From positions 1-23,657 of the forward strand of contig CAJUMS010000041.1 in NCBI GenBank assembly GCA_910587465.1: 23,657 nucleotides of DNA. Direction: 5' to 3'. The notes under the pieces were generated by a model. The model saw nothing but the letters and a program-made list of their open reading frames with translations, was not told the origin of the DNA and searched no databases. Of this stretch, positions 7,634-13,757 are shown piece after piece. A program made the translations under genes and the position numbers. The number at the start of each line of letters is the position of its first letter. Position 1 is the first letter of the stretch. The DNA comes from an uncultured Oscillospiraceae bacterium (GTDB lineage Bacteria; Bacillota; Clostridia; Oscillospirales; Ruminococcaceae).

Positions 7634-8316
7634 CAGCACACATCTCCCCTCTTTACCCTCGACAGTAAAACGAAGTAGAAAATAACGTATATCGCTGCGG
7701 AGATACCGACTATGATAAGCGGCAGCCAATTGCCCGAAAGCAGACTGAAAAATCCGCTCACGAACGTTTCCTTTTCTTCGGTGAATATTGTGCAGAAAGT
7801 TATCATCGTCAGCACAAGCCCGAAGCCGAATATCAAACCCATTAACAGCCCCGCTTTTTCCGCGCTCTTAAAGTGGATAACAAGCGGACTGGCCGTCCAC
7901 TCTAACGCGCCCATAGTCACCGCCATCACCGCTATCAGCTTCACCGTTTCGAGCGTGAAGAAGCTTTTGTCAAACACGCTCATCGCAAGCTGCATTACCA
8001 TGCACATCACCAGACCTATCCCTATGGATATAACGTTTTTCAGCAGCTCCGACGTCACGAACGTGCTCTTTGTTATCCCGCCCGCGAGCGTAATATCCGT
8101 AAATCTGCACTTGATGTTCGCCTCGAGATTTCGCCCCGGCCACTCCATAATTATCGCGATAACCACGAGCTGTAACACCGTTGCCACTACACCCGCTTCG
8201 TCGGGCACTAAGCTAACGAAGAACGCGCAAAACGCTGTCCCGAGTACCGCCGCTATCCCCGCCGCTATGAACCATTTTTTGTTAAGCAAGAAATTGCCAT
8301 ATAATATACCTTTCAC
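7633..8316 (-). CDS. ABC-2 type permease, first of the pair (GTG start)
   Basis: A 227-residue membrane protein with about six hydrophobic spans, starting MKGILYGNFLLNKKWF. The initiation codon is GTG, with GGAG 9 bases upstream. The cytoplasmic segment LEANIKCRFTDITLAGGIT is the diverged counterpart of the coupling motif in the partner permease. It follows the ATPase after a 141-bp gap holding a modular hairpin element, and overlaps the next permease by one base. The pair is probably a heterodimer, as in PmtB/PmtD- and YtrC/D-type systems. Confidence 0.85.
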   Translation of the reverse strand: MKGILYGNFLLNKKWFIAAGIAAVLGTAFCAFFVSLVPDEAGVVATVLQLVVIAIIMEWPGRNLEANIKCRFTDITLAGGITKSTFVTSELLKNVISIGIGLVMCMVMQLAMSVFDKSFFTLETVKLIAVMAVTMGALEWTASPLVIHFKSAEKAGLLMGLIFGFGLVLTMITFCTIFTEEKETFVSGFFSLLSGNWLPLIIVGISAAIYVIFYFVLLSRVKRGDVC

Positions 8317-8362
8317 TTGTATTCACTCCTTATTAAAAACCACATTTAGAGTTGCGCCAGCA

Positions 8363-8457
8363 CGCGGCTTTTTGCGGTTTCACGCGAAGCGTGAAATTGA
8401 ATTGCCATTAGGGCAATTCAAAGCAAAAAACGCAGAGGGTTTCGGCGAAGCCGAAAC
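8363..8457. repeat. Modular hairpin element E1 inside the ABC operon
   Basis: Three perfect short hairpins in a row: TTTCACGC-GAA-GCGTGAAA (8378-8396), TGAATTGCC/GGCAATTCA with a 5-nt loop (8398-8420), and GTTTCGGC-GAA-GCCGAAAC (8439-8457). The last one ends directly at the ATPase stop codon (8458-8460). The flanks CGCGGCTTTTTGCGGTTTC (8363-8381) and AAAAACGCAGA (8426-8436) recur at 9996-10014 (18 of 19 identical) and 10079-10089. In this position the hairpins could protect the ATPase message or lower permease expression, as REP elements do; this is inference. Confidence 0.75.
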
Positions 8458-9297
8458 TTAGTCCTTTACGTAAAACACCATAATTTCCTCGATACTCGGC
8501 GCGTCGGCGGGGATATCGGGGTATTTATGCGCGTTTGTCGTCAATACCTCATTCTGAAATCTTCCTCTGCGCACTCCGATAATATCAGCCTTGTCGATAG
8601 AGTTCAGCTGCTCGTCGGTACACTTGAGTATGCGGTGGCGCTCCATCATCTCGTTGCGCTCCTCGGTGAACATTATCTCGCCCTTGTGGATAAAGCAGAT
8701 ATAATCCGCGATATGCTCGAGGTCGCTCGTGATATGCGTCGATATCAGTATCGAGTGGCTCTCGTCCTGCATAAACTCTAAGAAAATATCCAATATCTCC
8801 GAGCGCATTACGGGATCGAGACCGCTCGTCGGCTCGTCGAGTATCAGCAGCTGCGTATCGTGCGACAGCGCCGCCGCTATCGACAGCCTCATCACCATTC
8901 CGCGTGAAAAGCTCTTGAACGTTTTGCCCAGCGGCAGCTCGAACTTCGCCATATACCCGAAAAAGCGCTCGCTGTTCCATGTCTTGTAGATACCGCTCAT
9001 TACCTTGTCAAGCTGCTTGACCGTGAGGTTCTCGGGGAACGACAGCCCGTCGAACACCACACCGATCTTTTCCTTTGTCGCGGGCGACAGCTCATCGGCG
9101 TTCTCGCCGAGCACGGTAATGCTCCCCTCGCCCTTTTTCAGCAGCCCGAGTATCGCCCTTATCGTCGTCGACTTGCCCGCGCCGTTCTCGCCGATAAAGC
9201 CGACCACCGACCCGCACGGCACGCTGAACGTCACGTTCTTCAAGCTGAACTGCGGATATGTCCGCGTTATATTCTTAACCTCTATACAATTCTCCAT
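8458..9297 (-). CDS. ABC transporter ATP-binding protein, YtrB/PmtA-like
   Basis: A 279-residue ATPase. Walker A is GENGAGKST (residues 36-44), the signature is the variant FSRGM (about 130-134), Walker B and D-loop are LLILDEPTSGLDP (about 150-162), and the switch histidine is in ISTHI near 184. The variant signature KSFSRGMVMRLSIAAAL is typical of ATPases encoded next to YtrA-family GntR regulators. AGGAGG lies 9 bases before the ATG. A long C-terminal tail (about residues 200-279) is present, as in exporter-type ATPases. It should energise the two permeases encoded downstream and be repressed by the GntR protein. Confidence 0.93.
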   Translation of the reverse strand: MENCIEVKNITRTYPQFSLKNVTFSVPCGSVVGFIGENGAGKSTTIRAILGLLKKGEGSITVLGENADELSPATKEKIGVVFDGLSFPENLTVKQLDKVMSGIYKTWNSERFFGYMAKFELPLGKTFKSFSRGMVMRLSIAAALSHDTQLLILDEPTSGLDPVMRSEILDIFLEFMQDESHSILISTHITSDLEHIADYICFIHKGEIMFTEERNEMMERHRILKCTDEQLNSIDKADIIGVRRGRFQNEVLTTNAHKYPDIPADAPSIEEIMVFYVKD

Positions 9298-9399
9298 AAT
9301 TGTTAGCCTCCTGATAAAGCTGTTTTCGGTACGCAGCGTGTTCGCGCTTTGCGGTAGTTTTAAGCGTTGATGAGAGTTTTTTGTCGCGCCCCGTCACGC

Positions 9400-9771
9400 T
9401 TACTCGCTGTAAAACATCGACAGTATCTCCGTAAGCTCCTCCTTGGTAACGCCGCTCTGCTTGGCGATGTCGGCAGCTTTGCCGAGATGATCCTCGATCT
9501 CACGCAGATTATTTTCGCGCATCATCTCGGGATCCGCCGCGGACACAAAGCTCCCGCGCCCCGTGAACGACTGGATAAAGCCCTCGCTCTCAAGTATCTC
9601 ATATGCGCGCTTGGTGGTGATGACGCTTACGCGCAAATCCTGCGCGAGCGCTCTCATTGACGGCAGAGCGTCGCCCTCGTGCAGCTCGCCGCCGAGTATC
9701 AAGCCCTTGACCTGCGCCGCGATCTGCTCATAGATCGGCACTCCGCCCGAATTCGTGATTATAATATTCAT
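9400..9771 (-). CDS. GntR family repressor, YtrA subfamily
   Basis: A 123-residue regulator. The ATG at 9771 follows GAGGGG at good spacing; an upstream in-frame ATG adds seven residues without a site. The winged helix has the YtrA hallmarks PIYEQIAAQVKGLILGGEL, GDALPSMRALAQDLRVSVIT and TKRAYEILESEGFI, then the wing FTGRGSFV; only a short ~45-residue helical tail follows, as usual in this subfamily. Relatives (YtrA, PmtR) repress the ABC transporter operon they head and are released by transported peptides or envelope stress. A perfect 23-bp palindrome overlaps its promoter. It is the first gene of the operon running to 6959. Confidence 0.95.
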   Translation of the reverse strand: MNIIITNSGGVPIYEQIAAQVKGLILGGELHEGDALPSMRALAQDLRVSVITTKRAYEILESEGFIQSFTGRGSFVSAADPEMMRENNLREIEDHLGKAADIAKQSGVTKEELTEILSMFYSE

Positions 9772-9915
9772 AAAGTACCCCTCGGGACACATGTCCCCGC
9801 CGCTTATTCCGCTCGGCTGTGCACTTCCGAAGCGGTGTCTGCGGCGTTCCTTTGCAAAGATTTACCGGTTTGAGATACGTCAAGGTCAATCTTGTTGTCA
9901 TTGTATATATCTCAT
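9772..9915 (-). other. ~140-nt leader of the gntR transcript
   Basis: The predicted transcript carries about 140 nt before the gntR start, long for a repressor message. It contains a small GGACATGTGTCC palindrome next to the ribosome binding site and short GC-rich pairings. An open frame overlapping the gntR start here (9728-9931) is low in plausibility and not annotated. I recognise no riboswitch family. Confidence 0.35.
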
Positions 9916-9950
9916 ATATACAATATACCACACCATTACATATTTGTCAA
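9901..9950 (-). promoter_or_regulatory. Promoter and YtrA-type operator of the GntR-ABC operon
   Basis: Minus strand TTGACA (9945-9950), 17 bp, TATATT (9922-9927). Overlapping the end of the -10 and covering the transcription start is a perfect inverted repeat TTGTATATAT-CTC-ATATATACAA (9901-9923; 10-bp arms, 3-bp spacer). Its position predicts tight autorepression. Confidence 0.85.
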
Positions 9951-9995
9951 TACCTTTTTTAAAAAAATTTTATATTTTTTCGGGAAGTGAAAACG

Positions 9996-10089
9996 CGCGG
10001 CTTTTAGCGGTTTCGCAGAGGTGTAGGCTTTGCCGGCACCTCTGCGAAACGTCATTACCATCATGGCAATGATAAGTTAAAAACGCAGA
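9996..10089. repeat. Modular hairpin element E2
   Basis: Shares the outer blocks of the element at 8363-8457: CGCGGCTTTTAGCGGTTTC (9996-10014) and AAAAACGCAGA (10079-10089). The inside differs: one large hairpin with 14-bp perfect arms, GTTTCGCAGAGGTG (10010-10023) and CACCTCTGCGAAAC (10037-10050), then a second with 9-bp arms and one mismatch (10053-10071). It lies between the gntR promoter and the next gene. It looks like an interspersed repeat family with exchangeable hairpins. Confidence 0.7.
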
Positions 10090-10127
10090 ATTCTTCGGGC
10101 AGAACGCACAAAGAATAGTGCAGTAAT

Positions 10128-10156
10128 TTGCAGTTGTTTAAGTGTTATCTTATAGA
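10128..10156 (+). promoter_or_regulatory. Candidate promoter for the phage-like gene
   Basis: TTGCAG (10128-10133), 17 bp, TATAGA (10151-10156), 27 bp ahead of the start codon at 10184. AAGGAG at 10171-10176 is a good ribosome binding site. The promoter is weaker than those of its neighbours. Confidence 0.5.
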
Positions 10157-10183
10157 TGAAAACAATCTGAAAGGAGCAACACA

Positions 10184-10867
10184 ATGAACAACAAAGGATT
10201 TGTAAAGCTGCCGAGAGATGTTACCAACAAGCCTTGGTACAACCACAACGGCACACTGAGGGTGTACATAGAACTGCTTATCAATGCGGCTTGGAATGAC
10301 TTCGAGTACAACGGGTCAACACTGAAAAGAGGGCAGTTCATAACAAGTATCGGTAAGCTTGCCGAGCGCTGCCAACTATCCGTTCAACAAACACGCACCG
10401 CACTCTCCCATCTGAAATCAACAAACACCATAACAATCAACACGACCTCGAAATTCAGCATAATAACAGTACTTGACGACATTCCCGATGACGAGAGCAA
10501 CAATCCTGCCGACAACCTTGCCAACAATCAATCCAACACGCCCGTCAACAACAGAAATAGAAGGGAAGAAAAAGAAAATAAAATAGAAATAAAAGAAAAA
10601 GAAAGGGAAGAAACGCCCTCCCCCTCTTTTAATTCCTTTGATTCTTCAATTACAAGAGACGCTCTTACAAAGCAATACGGCATTGAAAACGTAATCTGCT
10701 ATGAACGCAAGCTATTTCAATGGAAAGAGTCAAAGGGCATAACGGGCAGCTTCGACGATCTTAAGACCATTGCCAAGTGGCTTGACGAGGACAGCGTGAA
10801 AAAGCCTCGCGGCAGCTTGTTCAATATGGAAGATGTAAAACAGCGGCTGGTCAGCCGATACAAATAA
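10184..10867 (+). CDS. Phage-type replisome organiser/DnaD-like protein, orphan
   Basis: A 227-residue protein of the type found in phage and conjugative-element replication modules. Residues 1-95 hold a winged-helix pattern: FVKLPRDVTNKPWYNHNGT, then RGQFITSIGKLAERCQLSVQ followed by QTRTALSHLKST, and a beta-strand part ITINTTSKFSIITV. Residues 97-150 are a low-complexity linker rich in Asn, then Glu and Lys. The C-terminal ~75 residues (GIENVICYERKLFQWKESKG, then AKWLDEDSVKKPRGSLFNME) resemble the tail of such replication proteins. The high AAC/CAA and A-rich codon use differs from the GC-richer neighbours, and no other phage gene is nearby, so it is probably a transferred remnant or a domesticated gene. 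Function here is unknown. Confidence 0.7.
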   Translation: MNNKGFVKLPRDVTNKPWYNHNGTLRVYIELLINAAWNDFEYNGSTLKRGQFITSIGKLAERCQLSVQQTRTALSHLKSTNTITINTTSKFSIITVLDDIPDDESNNPADNLANNQSNTPVNNRNRREEKENKIEIKEKEREETPSPSFNSFDSSITRDALTKQYGIENVICYERKLFQWKESKGITGSFDDLKTIAKWLDEDSVKKPRGSLFNMEDVKQRLVSRYK

Positions 10868-10906
10868 AAAATCGGGAAAGCCGACTTTACAGTCACCCTT
10901 CCCGAT
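10865..10906 (-). terminator. Terminator of the NitT/TauT ABC operon
   Basis: ATCGGGAA (10871-10878) pairs with TTCCCGAT (10899-10906). Read on the minus strand the stem is followed by TTTTTTATTT, giving a good intrinsic terminator after the ATPase stop at 10916. It also lies just after the stop of the convergent plus-strand gene. Confidence 0.8.
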
Positions 10907-10915
10907 CAAGGAAAA

Positions 10916-11491
10916 TCACTTCCCAAGCTCTATTATCTCATCGGCGAGCGCCGCGCACTCGTCCTTGTCATGAGTGACGAACACGACCGTCTTACCGGCT
11001 GTCTTCCGTTTGCAATAGTCGAAAACTATCCGTTTGGTGTCCGCGTCGAGACCCTTAAACGGCTCGTCGAGGAACAGCACGTCATATTCGGCGAGCAGTG
11101 CGCGGAGCAGCGCCGTGCGGCGTTTCATTCCGCCAGACAGCTCGCGGACGGGCTTATCGGCGCAATCCGCGAGACCGACCTCCGCAAGCTCGGCGGCTAT
11201 CCGTTCACGGGTGTAACGCTTGCCCGTCACGAGCCTTATGTTGGCGCTCGCAGTGAGGTTCTCGCAAAGCCTGTCCTCTTGGAACACCGCGCTTATCCGC
11301 TCGTTTTCGCCGCGCAGGACTTCGCCGCTGTCTGGAGCGATAAGCCCCATAAGAACGTTCAGCAGAGTGCTCTTGCCGCAGCCCGACTTGCCGAGAACGG
11401 CTGTCACCTTGCAGTCGGCGAACTCACGGGAGAAATTATTCAGTACAGTGTTTTCGCCGAATTTTTTTGTGATGTTTGCAGCTTTTAACAT
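10916..11491 (-). CDS. ABC transporter ATP-binding protein, NitT/TauT type (short)
   Basis: A 191-residue ATPase with every core motif: Walker A GKSGCGKST (34-42), Q-loop VFQED (69-73), signature LSGGM (118-122), Walker B VLFLDEP (138-144), D-loop GLDAD, and switch His174. It ends directly after the final core strand (DEIIELGK), 50-70 residues shorter than usual for SsuB/TauB-like proteins, so it lacks their C-terminal tail. The stop is real, with a terminator downstream, so this looks like a compact variant rather than a truncation. It is the last gene of an importer operon (binding protein, permease, ATPase). Confidence 0.92.
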   Translation of the reverse strand: MLKAANITKKFGENTVLNNFSREFADCKVTAVLGKSGCGKSTLLNVLMGLIAPDSGEVLRGENERISAVFQEDRLCENLTASANIRLVTGKRYTRERIAAELAEVGLADCADKPVRELSGGMKRRTALLRALLAEYDVLFLDEPFKGLDADTKRIVFDYCKRKTAGKTVVFVTHDKDECAALADEIIELGK

Positions 11492-11500
11492 AACACGACC

Positions 11501-12256
11501 TCACATACGTTCCACGCGGCGCTGCAGCAACCCTATAAGCGTCACGAATACCTTTTCGCAGAGCCAGCTCAGCAGTATGACAGCCAGCGTCCACGCGAAT
11601 AAGTCCGCCGTTTCGAGATACACCTTGGCCTCAAACAGCTTTTCGCCGATCGAACCGTCGGGTATGCCGATGACCTCCGCAGCAGCTCCGGACTTCCAGC
11701 ACAGTCCTATCGCAAGCCGCGACGCCGACCGAAAATACGGCAGCAGCTGCGACAGATAAACGCCGATAAAACGCCTGCCGACGGGTATCTTAAACACCCT
11801 CGACATCTCCTTTAGCTTAGGGTCAAGGCTGTCGATACCCTCAAGCATATTCGCGCACACTATCGGCACGCATATCAGAAACGATACCAGCACCGACAGA
11901 TTTTTAGACCCTATCCATATCAGCGCCAGTATCGTGAACGACGCGACGGGTATCGACTTCATAGCGCTGATAAGCGGTGAAAACAGTATCCTCACGACCT
12001 TTATTTTCCCCGCCGCCAGCGCAAGCAGACAGCCGCAGGTAAGTCCGAGAGCGAAACCGAGCAGTATCCTCCCCGCGGAGAACAGCACACTCCGCCAGAA
12101 TTCGCCCGTCGGAACAAGCTCCGCGAGCCGTTTCACGACCTCAACAGGCGACACAAGCAATATTTTGCTGTTAAGCCTTACGGCGATAATTTGCCAGATG
12201 ATTAGCCAGAACAGTATACCCGCCGCGGTAATGAGAGCTTTTTTTACTTTAGTCAT
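11501..12256 (-). CDS. ABC transporter permease, NitT/TauT (SsuC-like) type
   Basis: A 251-residue BPD_transp_1 permease. About six hydrophobic spans are visible. The EAA-like loop that docks on the ATPase reads LDPKLKEMSRVFKIPVGRRF, matching the pattern of the NitT/TauT family. A late segment, LAIGLCWKSGAAAEVIGIPD followed by GSIGEKLFEA, corresponds to the conserved W-x-x-x-x-A-E-x-x-G-x-x-x-G-x-G block of SsuC/TauC. Its start codon overlaps the binding-protein stop by one base (TAATG), so it depends on coupled translation. It carries the solute across the membrane; the solute is unknown. Confidence 0.92.
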   Translation of the reverse strand: MTKVKKALITAAGILFWLIIWQIIAVRLNSKILLVSPVEVVKRLAELVPTGEFWRSVLFSAGRILLGFALGLTCGCLLALAAGKIKVVRILFSPLISAMKSIPVASFTILALIWIGSKNLSVLVSFLICVPIVCANMLEGIDSLDPKLKEMSRVFKIPVGRRFIGVYLSQLLPYFRSASRLAIGLCWKSGAAAEVIGIPDGSIGEKLFEAKVYLETADLFAWTLAVILLSWLCEKVFVTLIGLLQRRVERM

Positions 12257-13356
12257 TATCCGGGAAATTCATACGCGTAATAGAAATCATCCGCGGGGAC
12301 TTTTCCGCCTACCGACTGCGGCGCGTTATCGAAAAGTACCTGCAAATATCCGCCGAGCTTGGTCTTCATCTCCGCGCCCGTTATGCACACGATATTGCAC
12401 TCGGGTATCGCCTTTTTCGCGACCGCCGCAGGCACTATATCGTACTTTTCGACAAGCTCTGCCGCCTCGTCTACGTTATTGTTCACGAAATCGACAGACG
12501 CGAGATAGCGGCTCAGGAACTCGTTGACCAACCCGGGGTAATTCTCTGCGAACTCCTTGCGCGCGATAACAATACCCGTAAGCAGCGAGCTGTCTACGCC
12601 GAGCTTATCCCATTCGTCGTTAAGATCGAGCGCAACGCGAACGCCCTCGTTCTTGGTCTGCGCGGTGGTAACGAACGGCTGAGGGAGCATTGCCACACTG
12701 TTTTCGGTCGCCAGAAGCGAAGCCAGACACTCAGCGTGCTCGCTCTTCCACTCGATAGTTACGTCATTTTCGGGGTCGATATCGTTGCTCTTGAGGATAA
12801 AGTTGAGCGCGTACTCGGGCGTCGCGCCCTTGCCCGACGCGAATATCGTCTTGCCCTTTAAGTCCTCAACGGACGTTACCGTATCGCCGTTCTCGCAGAT
12901 ATACAGCACTCCGAGAGTGTTCACGGCAAGTGCCCGAACACCGCCCTCGGTCTTGTTGTACAGCACGCTGCCGAGGTTCGCGGGAACGCACACGATATCA
13001 GCCGTGCCCTGCGCTACCATGGGCGATATCTCATCGACCGCCGCCACTATCTCAAAATCGTATTCATTCGAGCCCTCGCTGTCACTCATCAGCTTGGTCA
13101 TACCCATCGCCGTGGGTCCCTTAAGCGCCACGACCCTTACGGGCGCGTTGTCGGGCTCGGTATTCCCGGGAGCGCTCTCGGTGGTGCTGTCCGTACTCTC
13201 GGGCGCACTGCTCTCGGGAGTTGAGCTGCTTTCGGACGTGGACGAGCTGTTATCCGAGCCGGTGTTTCCCGAATCAGAGCCGTTGTCGGAGCAAGCCGCG
13301 AATGTAAGGCACATAGCCGCCGCGAGCACGCTCGATAAAATTTTCTTCAGTTTCAT
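12256..13356 (-). CDS. Substrate-binding lipoprotein of a NitT/TauT-type ABC importer
   Basis: A 366-residue lipoprotein. The start at 13356 follows GGAAGG; upstream in-frame ATGs fall in the structured leader. The signal peptide MKLKKILSSVLAAAMCLTFA leads to lipobox FAAC with lipid-modified Cys22. A Ser/Thr/Glu/Pro/Asn-rich tether covers about residues 23-65, then a periplasmic-binding-protein-II fold: VRVVALKGPTAMGMTKLM, GTADIVCVPANLGSVLYN, and DLKGKTIFASGKGATPEYAL (hinge and ligand loops typical of NMT1/SsuA-like proteins). Relatives bind taurine, sulfonates, nitrate or thiamine precursors; the ligand here cannot be assigned. The operon continues with permease and ATPase. Confidence 0.92.
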   Translation of the reverse strand: MKLKKILSSVLAAAMCLTFAACSDNGSDSGNTGSDNSSSTSESSSTPESSAPESTDSTTESAPGNTEPDNAPVRVVALKGPTAMGMTKLMSDSEGSNEYDFEIVAAVDEISPMVAQGTADIVCVPANLGSVLYNKTEGGVRALAVNTLGVLYICENGDTVTSVEDLKGKTIFASGKGATPEYALNFILKSNDIDPENDVTIEWKSEHAECLASLLATENSVAMLPQPFVTTAQTKNEGVRVALDLNDEWDKLGVDSSLLTGIVIARKEFAENYPGLVNEFLSRYLASVDFVNNNVDEAAELVEKYDIVPAAVAKKAIPECNIVCITGAEMKTKLGGYLQVLFDNAPQSVGGKVPADDFYYAYEFPG

Positions 13357-13557
13357 AGTTACCTTCCTTTCCCCGCACCTGATAGGTGCTCGGCGCATAA
13401 AAAATGCGCCCCGAAAGACGCATCGAAAACGCGGTATAACCGCGGTGTATTCATTCGGCGTTCTTTCGGCTCAATGTAAAATTTTGCCGTCAGTAAAAAA
13501 TCCGCAAGAGCACATTCCGTCGGGCGTCCCTTGGGTCTGTTTTTTCCTTGCGGATAT
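13357..13557 (-). promoter_or_regulatory. Long structured leader of the ABC importer operon
   Basis: About 200 nt between the promoter and the binding-protein gene. In transcript order: an inverted repeat ATCCGCAAG/CTTGCGGAT (13555-13547 with 13508-13500) followed by a T run; a CGCGG/CCGCG hairpin (13430-13444); a stem ATGCGTC/GGCGCAT (13423-13404) followed by six T; an alternative hairpin in which the same GGCGCAT pairs with ATGCGCC at 13398-13392; and GCACCT/AGGTGC (13377-13389) before the ribosome binding site. Mutually exclusive pairings with T runs are typical of attenuators or riboswitches. I do not recognise a known family. Confidence 0.6.
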
Positions 13558-13586
13558 ATTATAGCATATTGTTAATCGTTTGTCAA
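13558..13586 (-). promoter_or_regulatory. Promoter of the ABC importer operon
   Basis: Minus strand TTGACA (13581-13586), 17 bp, TATAAT (13558-13563). It partly overlaps the 3' end of the small pseudogene at 13572-13724. Confidence 0.85.
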
Positions 13587-13724
13587 GATGGGTTTTTCCT
13601 CCGACGCGTCATTTTTTGCTTCCGTATTGTCGGTGCTGAGCGTGACCGTGCGAGCCGTTCCTTTTCATTTTTCATATTACAAAGCCTCGTTCAAGCCTTT
13701 CATAACGCTTACAGAAAAGTTCAT
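13572..13724 (-). pseudogene. Possible remnant of a small antitoxin-like (HigA/XRE N-terminus) gene
   Basis: One reading frame of 51 codons is interrupted by TAA at codon 16 and TGA at codon 20. It reads MNFSVSVMKGLNEAL, stop, YEK, stop, KGTARTVTLSTDN and on to ILTND and a terminal stop. Restoring TAA to GAA and TGA to GGA (single G-to-T changes) gives GLNEALEYEKGKGTARTV, close to the opening of many clostridial HigA-like antitoxins. AGGTAGTGA precedes the ATG. No toxin or helix-turn-helix part is left. It may be chance, but the continuous frame across both stops is notable. Confidence 0.4.
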
Positions 13725-13757
13725 AAAATCACTACCTGTATTTGTCAACGCAAATCT

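Noticed and set aside
9728..9931. 67-codon open frame across the gntR leader
   Set aside because: It would begin in the operator/promoter and overlap gntR out of frame; no ribosome binding site.
13388..13444. T-box riboswitch before the ABC importer
   Set aside because: TATACCGCG and the following terminator recall a T-box end, but the UGGN bulge is absent and no stem I with AG bulge or specifier loop is visible.
13357..13557. Guanidine, TPP or other known riboswitch in the same leader
   Set aside because: None of the conserved blocks of these families could be found by eye.
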